Below are positions 1-6,190 of a DNA stretch of 13,804 bases, in pieces. The DNA is from Deltaproteobacteria bacterium (GTDB taxonomy: Bacteria; Desulfobacterota; Desulfobacteria; Desulfobacterales; JAFDCJ01): positions 1 to 13,804 of the forward strand of contig JAJRVC010000445.1 in the NCBI GenBank assembly GCA_024277475.1, written 5' to 3'. Positions within the stretch are counted from its first letter, which is position 1, and each line of letters starts with the position of its first letter. The position numbers and the translations under genes were made by a program. Below the pieces are notes generated by a model. The model was not told the origin of the DNA, ran no database searches, and saw only the letters and a list, made by a program, of their open reading frames with translations.

Positions 1-404
1 ATTGTCAATGTTGTACTCTGGAAGCTGTTTTCCGGATCCTTGTGAAACTACACAGTGTTGGAACAGCGAACCGCAGAATATCGAATATCGAAGGAAGGAA
101 ACGCTTCGCTAAATCTTTTTTAAACAGACAGAATACATTGTTCGATGTTGGACGTTCGATGTTCGACGTTCGCGTTCAACAGTTTCTTTTTCGATCAGCC
201 CGGCCGTTTTTTGGCCGACGGCTGGGGTAACCTCTGGCTTCTGGTAATTTGTCACTTGTCAGCGGTATCCGGCCTCAGGTTACCGGTCTCTGGCCATTGT
301 ATTTTGCCTCTGACAGCTTGCAGCGGGTGTTTAGTTTTCCCCCCATACTTTGTTAAATTTCTATGAACTATGCGTCATGAACTCAAAATATTCGGCTCCC
401 TGCC
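1..404. other. Gene-free region downstream of gspH
   Basis: No convincing coding region is visible on either strand. Short open frames on the plus strand translate to low-complexity text such as FDVGRSMFDVR, which comes directly from the dispersed GAACGTC/GAACATC repeat at 97-217. The rest is AT/GC-mixed sequence with no recognised motif. Because gspH is transcribed toward this region, it sits where gspI, gspJ and gspK would normally follow. Those genes are either beyond the window edge or absent. Confidence 0.7.
97..217 (+). repeat. Dispersed repeat, copy A (inverted partner at 5835-5967)
   Basis: About 120 bp that match the reverse complement of 5835-5967 almost base for base, including the stretch around GACAGAATACATT, the block of TTCGATGTT/GACGTTCG words, and GTTCAACAGTTTCTTT. 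Its right end is a small hairpin: CGGCC at 201-205 pairs with GGCCG at 213-217 around a T-rich loop. Copy A lacks about 10 bp (one extra CGACGTT word) present in the other copy. There is no open reading frame, no transposase and no obvious target-site duplication. This is a non-coding dispersed element of unknown class. Confidence 0.85.
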
Positions 405-971
405 TCAATCATCAAAACCGGCATATTTTTCAATAACCTGAACGTTTGATAGAAAAGGTTCTATCAAAAAACTCAGATAGGTCTCACCTTCCTGCATGTG
501 AACGAAGGCTTTGTCCGTGTAACCGGCTTTGTAAAAGGTTATTTCTGTTTGGCCGGAGCTGATTTTTTCTTTTGCCGGATACTCAATATCTATGATTCGA
601 ACATCGTCCGGGAGGGTGTAGCTATTTAGTGCTGAACTTTCATAGTCTTCCTGGGACATTGATTCATTGGTTTCCCAAATACGCCCGCTGTCCAGATCAA
701 AATGCAATGAGTATTGTTTCTGATCTCGGATAGCACTTTCTTTCAGCATCTGAACTTTGCCGATCAGCCAGCGGGCGCTTTTTTTGCTGTTATCGAAAAA
801 AGGGTTATTCTGCAGCCGGGGAAGGGAAAAAAAAAGCATCAGACCGATCAGCGCGATCACGACAATGAGTTCAATGAGTGTGAAACCATTGTTCCGGTGG
901 AACCGTCTGCTGATAGTTACCTGTTGTCTGTTGTTGGAGTTTGGGTTCGTAGTCATAGTTCTTGATATCAT
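405..971 (-). CDS. gspH: Type II secretion minor pseudopilin, GspH-like
   Basis: Predicted 188-residue pseudopilin that would be cleaved and N-methylated by prepilin peptidase and added to the type II secretion pseudopilus in the inner membrane and periplasm. It has the class III signal G|FTLIELIVV with the conserved Glu at +5, followed by a hydrophobic helix (IALIGLMLFFSL). The globular part is divergent. The GspH assignment rests on position after gspG and on size, so a GspI-like or general GspH/FimT pseudopilin is possible. The start at 971 is a choice. An upstream TTG/GTG-type extension to 1019 would be translated from simple-repeat DNA and is unlikely, and ATG at 956 is also possible. 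From 971 the leader before the cleavage Gly is long (about 29 residues), rich in Asn/Gln and Arg. It is the third gene of the minus-strand operon, 59 bp after gspG, and ends in TGA. Confidence 0.85.
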   Translation of the reverse strand: MISRTMTTNPNSNNRQQVTISRRFHRNNGFTLIELIVVIALIGLMLFFSLPRLQNNPFFDNSKKSARWLIGKVQMLKESAIRDQKQYSLHFDLDSGRIWETNESMSQEDYESSALNSYTLPDDVRIIDIEYPAKEKISSGQTEITFYKAGYTDKAFVHMQEGETYLSFLIEPFLSNVQVIEKYAGFDD

Positions 972-995
972 GATACTCTTTTTTTGCGCCGTATC

Positions 996-1022
996 CAACT
1001 GACAACTTACAACCCACAACTG
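996..1022. repeat. Short degenerate repeat between gspG and gspH
   Basis: The plus strand reads as imperfect tandem copies of an ACAACTK-type word (AACTGACAACTTACAACCCA and onward). Similar ACAACA/GACAAC words continue into the 5' end of gspH near 920-945, where they encode the Asn/Gln-rich leader. It appears to be simple-sequence DNA in the intercistronic gap. Confidence 0.5.
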
Positions 1023-1030
1023 ATAAATTT

Positions 1031-1477
1031 TTATTCTATTTCCCAGTTATTGATATCTTTATTTACATCTTCGCCGCCGGGTACGCCGTCTGCTCCATAG
1101 CAAATGATATCAAAATCTCCCTTGAGACCGGGAGACAAATAAATGAAGTCATTGCCCCAGGGGTCTTTGGGGACGCGGCCCTTTTCAAGGTAACCGCCTT
1201 TTTTCCATTTTTTGGGTATTATCCCGGTTTCAGGCATTTCCACCAGAGCCTGGAGTCCCTGTTCGGTGCTCGGGTACGGGCCGTTGTCAAGTTTGTATAA
1301 TTTTAAAGCGGTTTCCAGGTTTTGAATATCCAGGCGGGCTTTCACCTGTTTGGCTTCTTCAGGCCGACTCATGATTTTGGGTGCAACCCACATAGCGAGG
1401 ATACCGAGGATGATGATGACAACCATCAGCTCAATCAGCGTAAAACCATGGTTTTCATAACTTAATTTCCTTAACAT
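1031..1477 (-). CDS. gspG: Type II secretion major pseudopilin GspG
   Basis: 148-residue major pseudopilin, the main subunit of the type II secretion pseudopilus. The leader [11 protein letters not shown] is followed by the cleavage and methylation motif [16 protein letters not shown] (Glu +5 present) and then the GspG fold: [34 protein letters not shown], and a C-terminal segment [17 protein letters not shown]. That last segment corresponds to the loop that binds calcium in characterised GspG proteins. The start at 1477 is chosen because AGGAGG lies about 10 nt upstream and gives the usual short leader; the longer frame to 1504 lacks such a site. It lies 55 bp after gspF and 59 bp before gspH on the same strand. 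Length and motifs match intact GspG, so this is a confident call. Confidence 0.96.
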   Translation of the reverse strand: MLRKLSYENHGFTLIELMVVIIILGILAMWVAPKIMSRPEEAKQVKARLDIQNLETALKLYKLDNGPYPSTEQGLQALVEMPETGIIPKKWKKGGYLEKGRVPKDPWGNDFIYLSPGLKGDFDIICYGADGVPGGEDVNKDINNWEIE

Positions 1478-1532
1478 TAAAATAATTCCTCCTATGACTG
1501 ACAATCGTTAAAATTGAATAGCATTTATAAGC

Positions 1533-2759
1533 TTACCGAATTAACTGGTTCATTTCAAATATCGGCAGGCATATCGACAGAACAATAAAGCCGACGATCG
1601 ATCCCATCACCAGGATCATTACAGGTTCCAGATATGATGTGAAGCGCAAAATGGTTGTCTCCACTTCGTTGTCATAGACGTCAGCAATTTTAGTCAACAT
1701 GTTTTCCAGTTGACCGCTTTGTTCCCCGACCTGGATCATTTGAATGGATAATTGGGGGAAAATTCCACTCCCGGACAGGGCGGCCCCCAGGCCCTGACCT
1801 TTGCCGACTTCGATGGCGGCCGTTTCGACTGAATCGGCGATCAGAATATTGCCGGCAATATTTTTCACGATGTCCATGGCAATCAGCATGGAGACCCCGT
1901 TTTCCAGCAGAGAGCCCAGAGTGCGCGCAAACCGGGCCACTGCAAGTTTTTTAGCCAGAATACCCATGCCCGGTAATAATAACATGGTTTTATCGATCCA
2001 ATAGCGGCCTTTTGCGGTTTTTTTTGCCCGGTTGATAAATACCCCGATGGCCACAAAACCGATCAAAATACTCCACCAGTAGGATTTAAAAAAATCACTT
2101 AAAAAAATCAGGATCCGGGTCGGTGTCGGCAGAACCTGGTCCATATCAGCGAAAATTGAAGTGATGCTGGGAACAATGTAAATCATCAACACGAACAAAA
2201 CGACAGTGCCGATTACCATCATAAATATCGGATAGGCCAGGGCGGTCTGAATCCGATTCATCAAGGCCTGTTGTTTTTCAGTAATATCCGCCAGCCGTTC
2301 CAAAACAATTTCAAGAGTACCGGAGGTTTCTCCGGCGCGTACCATATTGACATACAGGGGTGAAAAAGCTCCGGGATATTTCGAAAGCGCCTGAGCAAAA
2401 CTGCTACCTTCCATGATCAAGTTCTTGATCTGGGCCAATGTTTTTTTGAAACCATGGGATTTGGTCTGAGGTACCAGTGCATCCAGAGCTGAGACCAGCG
2501 GAAACCCAGCCCCTATAAGAGTTGCGAGCTGACGGGTCATCATCGAAACTTCGACCGGCTTAACCCGTCCCAGGCCGCGTGTCAGGGTGAATGTCCTGGG
2601 AGTTTTTTTCGGTGTTGCCTCGAGAGTCTCTTTGATGGATACCGGAAAAATACCTGAGGTACGGAGTTTCTGACGGGCGGCCTGAGCTCCCTCGGCATCG
2701 ATTATACCTGAGGTGGTTTTCCCCCTGCTATCCAAGGCTGTGTATTCAAATACCGGCAT
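1533..2759 (-). CDS. gspF: Type II secretion inner-membrane platform protein GspF
   Basis: 408-residue polytopic protein of the type II secretion inner-membrane platform, which couples the GspE ATPase to pseudopilus assembly. The N-terminus MPVFEYTALDSRGKTTSGII is typical of GspF. Two T2SSF domains follow (roughly residues 70-195 and 272-395), each with the characteristic GxPL.SAL/NGVSML.A and RAGETSG/QVGEQSG motifs. Three hydrophobic segments are visible (near 170-195, 226-243, and the last 30 residues ending LPIFEMNQLIR). The start at 2759 gives the canonical N-terminus; a TTG start nine codons upstream is possible but unlikely. It is the first gene of a gspF-G-H operon. The usual upstream neighbour gspE is missing: more than 700 bp of repeat-containing non-coding DNA precedes it. 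A type IV pilus PilC homologue is the alternative, but gspG next door favours GspF. Confidence 0.95.
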   Translation of the reverse strand: MPVFEYTALDSRGKTTSGIIDAEGAQAARQKLRTSGIFPVSIKETLEATPKKTPRTFTLTRGLGRVKPVEVSMMTRQLATLIGAGFPLVSALDALVPQTKSHGFKKTLAQIKNLIMEGSSFAQALSKYPGAFSPLYVNMVRAGETSGTLEIVLERLADITEKQQALMNRIQTALAYPIFMMVIGTVVLFVLMIYIVPSITSIFADMDQVLPTPTRILIFLSDFFKSYWWSILIGFVAIGVFINRAKKTAKGRYWIDKTMLLLPGMGILAKKLAVARFARTLGSLLENGVSMLIAMDIVKNIAGNILIADSVETAAIEVGKGQGLGAALSGSGIFPQLSIQMIQVGEQSGQLENMLTKIADVYDNEVETTILRFTSYLEPVMILVMGSIVGFIVLSICLPIFEMNQLIR

Positions 2760-2844
2760 TTTAGCACCGTATCTTATTATTTTCAAATGATATGAGCTGT
2801 TTGGGGCTTTTTAAACTTGGAACGTTGAGCCCCCTGGTCCAGAA

Positions 2845-3033
2845 CTGAATTTACGTTGCTCAATTATTCAGATTCATATTTGGGAACCAGATACAGGCCG
2901 CAATATGATCTTATAAGTCGAACTCTCCGAGGCCGCTTCCAGCCCGTAGGTCTTACACGCCGGAGGGTAGGCTCTCCGAAGCGTAAGCCATGAGCCGGCT
3001 TCCTGCTTGGAGAGAGGTTAGGGCAGGCTGAAC
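2845..3033 (+). repeat. Intergenic repeat family B, long copy
   Basis: The left part (2845-2900) matches 3257-3312 at most positions (shared TTTACGTTGCTCAA, ATTTGGGAACC and ACAGGC blocks). The right part (3006-3033) matches 3334-3361 (shared GGAGAGAGG and CAGGC blocks). Between these shared ends the long copy has extra sequence that folds into an imperfect hairpin. The two copies are in direct orientation about 0.4 kb apart. Confidence 0.7.
2923..3014. repeat. Long imperfect hairpin inside repeat B
   Basis: The arms begin CTCTCC (2923-2928) and end GGAGAG (3009-3014). The inner arms are TCTTACACGCCGGAG (2951-2965) and CTCCGAAGCGTAAG (2973 onward), around a GGTAGGCT loop. The inner stem pairs at about 12 of 16 positions. 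There is no T-run after it in either direction, so it does not read as a simple intrinsic terminator. It may be a folded repeat module. Confidence 0.55.
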
Positions 3034-3256
3034 TGCTCAACCAATGTATCGGAGACTTACAGAGTAATAATATTATCATTCTGCATTATTTTCAACCGAA
3101 ATTTCGTTTGGCTCAAGCGCAATTTATGGTAAGAATTCCGAATGGTTCTGACAAAAGTTGGAATGAAATCGGCAATTATCTGGTAAAATGAGCATTATTA
3201 ACGAGGATTTCGGCTCTTTTATGCCTTCTTTGTCCTTAAGTCCCTGGCTTCTATCC

Positions 3257-3361
3257 CTGACTTTACGTTGCTCAAGTATCAAATTCCTATTTGGGAACCT
3301 GACACAGGCTCGTAGAGCATATAGAGCATACAGCTCGGAGAGAGGCCAGTTCAGGCCGGAC
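3257..3361 (+). repeat. Intergenic repeat family B, short copy
   Basis: This is a direct-orientation relative of 2845-3033. It keeps both ends but has only a short AT-rich linker (TAGAGCATATAGAGCATA) where the long copy has its hairpin. It lies about 165 bp before folA and about 90 bp before the candidate folA promoter. Confidence 0.65.
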
Positions 3362-3448
3362 GTTGGACGTTGAACCCTGCCCCTGTGAATAGCCCCCTTT
3401 TTTTTAGTGTCTCTGGAGGGGCTTTCGCTGTGGTGGAAGGAGTTAAGG

Positions 3449-3477
3449 TTGCCCTTTTTGGTGTTTTAGCATATAAA
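3449..3477 (+). promoter_or_regulatory. Candidate sigma-70 promoter for folA cluster
   Basis: TTGCCC at 3449-3454 (four of six to the -35 consensus) and TATAAA at 3472-3477 (five of six to the -10 consensus) are separated by exactly 17 bp. The predicted transcription start is near 3484, about 43 nt before the folA ATG. The leader contains AAGGAG just before the start. This is a sequence match only. Confidence 0.45.
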
Positions 3478-3526
3478 TTGATGCGGACGCTCTCGTTTTT
3501 GATCTTGAATTTCAAGGAGAACCCAT

Positions 3527-4009
3527 ATGCTCATTTCCTTAATCGTTGCCATGGCATCAAATCGCGTAATCGGCGACCAGGGAGACATCCCCTGGAAAAT
3601 TTCCGGTGAACAAAAGATGTTTAAAGAGATCACCCTCGGTCATGTTGTGATTATGGGAAGAAAAACCTATGAGTCTTTGGCGCGTCCACTTCCTGGAAGG
3701 ACCAACATCGTGGTGACCCGCCAGACTGATTATCAGGCACCAGGCTGCATAATTGCTCAAGATCTTGACGGGGCAATCAAATCCTGTCCAGCCGATGAGA
3801 GCGAGGCTTTTATCATCGGAGGTGGCCAATTGTATCATGAGGCGCTTTCTTTGGCCGGCCGGATCTATTTAACCGTGATACCCAGACAGGTACCCGGCGA
3901 TACCGTTTTCCCCGAAATCCCTGAAACCGAGTTTGAGATTACAAAATCCGAATTTATGAATGGAGTGGAACCTTATCATTTTTATATTTACGAACGAGTA
4001 AAAAGTTAG
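3527..4009 (+). CDS. folA: Dihydrofolate reductase
   Basis: 160-residue cytoplasmic enzyme reducing dihydrofolate to tetrahydrofolate with NADPH. The family motifs are in order: LIVAMASNRVIGDQGDIPWK (residues 5-24, Met20-loop region), the catalytic acidic residue as Glu28 in ISGEQKMFKE (the position that is Asp27 in E. coli; Glu is used in many DHFRs), the NADPH-binding VIMGRKTYESL, LPGRTNIVVTR, and FIIGGGQLYHEAL. Length is normal for bacterial FolA. The start ATG has AAGGAG about 8 nt upstream. It ends in TAG, 9 bp before the thioesterase gene, and shares its reading frame. No thymidylate synthase gene is adjacent, unlike many folA loci. Confidence 0.96.
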   Translation: MLISLIVAMASNRVIGDQGDIPWKISGEQKMFKEITLGHVVIMGRKTYESLARPLPGRTNIVVTRQTDYQAPGCIIAQDLDGAIKSCPADESEAFIIGGGQLYHEALSLAGRIYLTVIPRQVPGDTVFPEIPETEFEITKSEFMNGVEPYHFYIYERVKS

Positions 4010-4018
4010 GTAAATAAT

Positions 4019-4489
4019 ATGAAGGAATTGAATCCAGAATACATCAAGCGTCTCAATCAACTGGTAAACCGATGCCCCTATTTTGAGTTGCTTTCTATGA
4101 AGATCAAGGATGTGGGGCTCGGATTCTCAGTTATGGAGATCGATCTGGCCGAAAAGCATTTACAACCTTTTGGTCTGGTTCATGGCGGTGTGTTTGCGTC
4201 CATCATCGATGCCGCCACATTTTGGGCGCTCTTTTACGATATTGAAGACCAGAACGCCGGTGCGACCACTGTCGATTTAAAATTAAACTATCTTGCTCCG
4301 GCAGTAAGCGGCAAACTCATCGCCAAAGGCCGTCAAATAAAACTGGGGAAAACCCTGGGGTACGCTGAAGCCGATGTAACCGATGTCGACGGTAAAATCC
4401 TTGCTCACGGGACGTCGACGCTGATCATTCTTCCCGGCAAAGGGCTGGCCTTAGAACCGCCGCTGCCGCCGAAGTTTACAGGAGGGTAA
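4019..4489 (+). CDS. PaaI-type hotdog-fold thioesterase
   Basis: 156-residue single-domain hotdog protein. The PaaI/4HBT signature is clear: a hydrophobic strand, then LVHGGVFASIIDAATFWAL with His55 in the HGG turn and the likely catalytic Asp64, followed by TVDLKLNYLAPAVSGKLIAKG and the strand GKILAHGTSTLIIL. Such enzymes hydrolyse acyl- or aryl-CoA thioesters, and the substrate cannot be read from the sequence. It is the second gene of the folA cluster, with 9 bp before it and 1 bp after it. A short Pro-rich tail (EPPLPPKFTGG) closes the protein. The Shine-Dalgarno site before it is weak, consistent with coupling to folA translation. Confidence 0.88.
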   Translation: MKELNPEYIKRLNQLVNRCPYFELLSMKIKDVGLGFSVMEIDLAEKHLQPFGLVHGGVFASIIDAATFWALFYDIEDQNAGATTVDLKLNYLAPAVSGKLIAKGRQIKLGKTLGYAEADVTDVDGKILAHGTSTLIILPGKGLALEPPLPPKFTGG

Positions 4490-4490
4490 A

Positions 4491-4985
4491 ATGACTGATG
4501 GTGCTGAGGAGGGGTACGGCTGGAGACAGGAAATGTCGATATCTCTGCATGACAAGATCAAAACGGATCTGAAAAAGGCAATGTTGCAAAAGGACCCGGA
4601 GGTTCGAAACACGATGCGCTTGATTATGGCAGAGTTTCCCAAACTGACCGTCCCCCTTACGCTGAAAAGTGGCAAAAAATCCACGCGTCTTAAAAGGCCC
4701 GAAGAAATTACCGATGATGACATCCTTGGGATCATCAAAGGACTTGTAAAATCAGAACAAACGGTTCTGGAAATTAAAAAAGAAGAGACCTCTCAATACC
4801 TGGAAATTTTGCAATCCTACCTGCCCGCAACGGCTTCCCGGGAGGAGATTGTCGCCTGGATTAAGGCCAACATCGATTTTTCTCAATTTAAAAATAAAAT
4901 GCAGGCAATGGGACCTGTCATGAAATATTTCGGCAAGCTGGCTGACGGCAAACAGGTGAATCAAGTCTTAAAAGAGTGGGAGTAG
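4491..4985 (+). CDS. YqeY/GatB-domain protein
   Basis: 164-residue YqeY-family protein, related to the C-terminal tRNA-recognition domain of GatB amidotransferase subunits but free-standing. The family pattern is visible: LHDKIKTDLKKAMLQKDPEVRNTMRLI, a central charged helix (EQTVLEIKKEE), YLEILQSYLP, and a C-terminal GPVMKYFGKLADGKQVNQVLKEW resembling the GatB tail. The exact cellular role of YqeY proteins is not settled. ATG 4491 has AGGAGG five nucleotides upstream. ATG at 4533 (MSISLHDKIK) fits the usual family N-terminus better, so the first 14 residues may not be translated. It is the third gene of the cluster and ends in TAG. Confidence 0.9.
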   Translation: MTDGAEEGYGWRQEMSISLHDKIKTDLKKAMLQKDPEVRNTMRLIMAEFPKLTVPLTLKSGKKSTRLKRPEEITDDDILGIIKGLVKSEQTVLEIKKEETSQYLEILQSYLPATASREEIVAWIKANIDFSQFKNKMQAMGPVMKYFGKLADGKQVNQVLKEWE

Positions 4986-5042
4986 CGGGTGAGAATTATA
5001 TAACATAACGCTTGTGGGGCAAAACGCAGGGCGCAGACGGAT

Positions 5043-5356
5043 TTGATTTCGGATTACGGAATCGAAGATCCGGATTCCGGATTTACCAGTATCCCAAAAA
5101 GCATTTACTGGGCAATTGTAACCCTGGCCACCGTTGGCTACGGTGACATAACGCCCCGGACAAATTTTGGTCAGGTCGTGTCAGCCATCATTATGATCAT
5201 TGGTTTTGGGATCATTGCAATGCCCACCGGAATCGTCACTGCTGAGTTGACCCAGGTTTACAAGAGAAGCGTGTCTACCCAAGCCTGCCCGCAATGCAGC
5301 GCTGAAGGCCATGATACGACGCTAAATTTTGTAAGTATTGCGGTTCGACGCTCTAG
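5043..5356 (+). pseudogene. Remnant of a voltage-gated-type potassium channel
   Basis: Only the pore half of an ion-channel gene survives. It has a pore helix (FTSIPKSIYWAIVTLATV), the K+ selectivity filter TVGYGD at residues 30-35, and an S6-like helix ending GIIAMPTGIVTAELT. The S1-S5 sensor and outer helix are absent, and upstream DNA to the yqeY stop has no channel sequence. The cytoplasmic tail begins a zinc ribbon (CPQC, residues 82-85), but the frame is then lost. Reading from 5318 in the next frame gives D-A-K-F-CKYCGSTL and a TAG at 5354-5356, completing the CxxC...CxxC ribbon. A one-base deletion near 5316-5318 explains this. The open frame has only a TTG start and no clear ribosome site, so both ends are damaged. 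The unshifted frame runs on to 5411. Confidence 0.85.
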
Positions 5357-5394
5357 GGCCCTTATAAATTATTTTAAAGCGGAAAGGAAATCTC

Positions 5395-5796
5395 ATGATC
5401 TACATCGGTAAATTTCTTCATGCCACCGATCAGCAAAAAACCCTGGAAGCAAATCGCAGGCATGGCGAATTCAATCTAATTATTGAAGCGGAAAATGAAA
5501 ATGACGCCATCGATAAATTCAGAGAGCGAATTGAGGAATTCAGGGAGACCAGTGATTTATTTGAGGGAGATTGCTTCATCTATATGGTTCATTTTCTGGA
5601 GCTTGAAAAATTTCCCAAAGATCGTGCCCGAATGCTCTACTACAAATCCATTGCCGGCGATCCAGTCATGCCGTACATCAGTTGCTCGGCACCATCCGGC
5701 GAAGCCGATGGGTGTAAAATTTTAAACTGGATGGAAAACAAACCGTCACTCGATGGGCAGGATACCAATGTGTTTTTTCATTTTAAGACGGAATAA
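5395..5796 (+). CDS. Uncharacterised 133-residue protein
   Basis: I do not recognise this family. The ATG at 5395 has a good AAGGA site about 8 nt upstream, and codon use looks normal, so it is probably a real gene. The N-terminal half looks alpha/beta: a strand MIYIGKFLHAT, a strand NLIIEAENENDAIDKFRERI, and a charged helix. A strand FIYMVHFLELEKF follows. The C-terminal part has two Cys (SCSAPSGEADGC) and an aromatic end (NVFFHF). No signal peptide or membrane helix is seen, so it is likely cytoplasmic. It overlaps the out-of-frame tail of the decayed channel gene and has no other close partner. Confidence 0.75.
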   Translation: MIYIGKFLHATDQQKTLEANRRHGEFNLIIEAENENDAIDKFRERIEEFRETSDLFEGDCFIYMVHFLELEKFPKDRARMLYYKSIAGDPVMPYISCSAPSGEADGCKILNWMENKPSLDGQDTNVFFHFKTE

Positions 5797-6178
5797 AACG
5801 TCATAGTTTCGCCACTAAGACACGAGCACCGCCTCTGGCCAAAAAAAGCGGCCAGTCTGATCGAGAAAGAAACTGTTGAACGCGAACGTCGAACATCGAA
5901 CGTCCAACATCGAACGTCGAATGAATGTATTCTGTCTATTTTAAAAAAGACTGAGCAAAGCGATTCCACATATTATTGTCCCATGATTTTTTTGCACATT
6001 TGCGGACATTTTCCGGCTTGTCCGGGTTGGGAACCCGAAAGCAAATGATTCCCCGATCGTCCTGTCTTATCCTGCTTATGTTATTAATAGTTTATCCGAT
6101 ATTAAATATACAACCGACAGAAAATCAGCATTCTCAACCGGTCGATTTTGAGATTAATTTGTCACCTAACTTACAACT
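5797..6178. other. Gene-free region before the sensor kinase
   Basis: This holds the phrase GTTTCGCCACTAAGACACG (5806-5824), which I recognise as a widespread intergenic word in many bacterial genomes. It also holds repeat copy A' (5835-5967) and a perfect small hairpin, CGGGTT/AACCCG (6023-6037). A TTG-initiated open frame across 5976-6182 has a hydrophobic stretch but no ribosome site or recognised domain, and I do not call it. No clear promoter for the kinase was identified. Confidence 0.6.
5835..5967 (-). repeat. Dispersed repeat, inverted copy (partner at 97-217)
   Basis: This is the reverse-complement match of 97-217, about 130 bp. It has one extra 10-bp CGACGTT word relative to the first copy. 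Its terminal hairpin is CTGGCC (5835-5840) with GGCCAG (5850-5855), six perfect pairs. Compared with the other copy, one stem pair has changed on both sides (C-G there, T-A here), so pairing is kept despite sequence change. It contains no open reading frame of note. Confidence 0.88.
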
Positions 6179-6190
6179 GTGAATTTGATC

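Larger units (their letters stand above)
2760..3526. other. Repeat-rich intergenic region between divergent gspF and folA
   Basis: About 770 bp without a credible gene. It holds two related repeat copies (2845-3033 and 3257-3361), a long hairpin inside the first, and a weak inverted repeat GGGGCT/AGCCCC (2803-2808 with 2828-2833) just upstream of gspF. A fragment GGACGTTGGACGTTGAAC near 3357-3374 resembles the words of the 97-217 repeat. Short open frames here have no gene-like start or recognisable domain. Promoters for both gspF (leftward) and folA (rightward) should lie in this region. Confidence 0.7.

Noticed and set aside
42..366. Short plus-strand open frames
   Set aside because: They translate the dispersed repeat (FDVGRSMFDVR-type text) and have no ribosome site or domain.
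2864..3079. Minus-strand open frame of 71 residues
   Set aside because: It lies wholly inside repeat B and its hairpin; the Arg/Pro-rich composition is that of translated repeat DNA.
3370..3609. Plus-strand open frame of 79 residues before folA
   Set aside because: It overlaps the folA start in another frame, spans the candidate promoter, and has no ribosome site or family match.
5976..6182. Possible small membrane protein overlapping the kinase start
   Set aside because: It has a TTG start, no Shine-Dalgarno site, and a single hydrophobic stretch in AT-rich DNA; not enough support.
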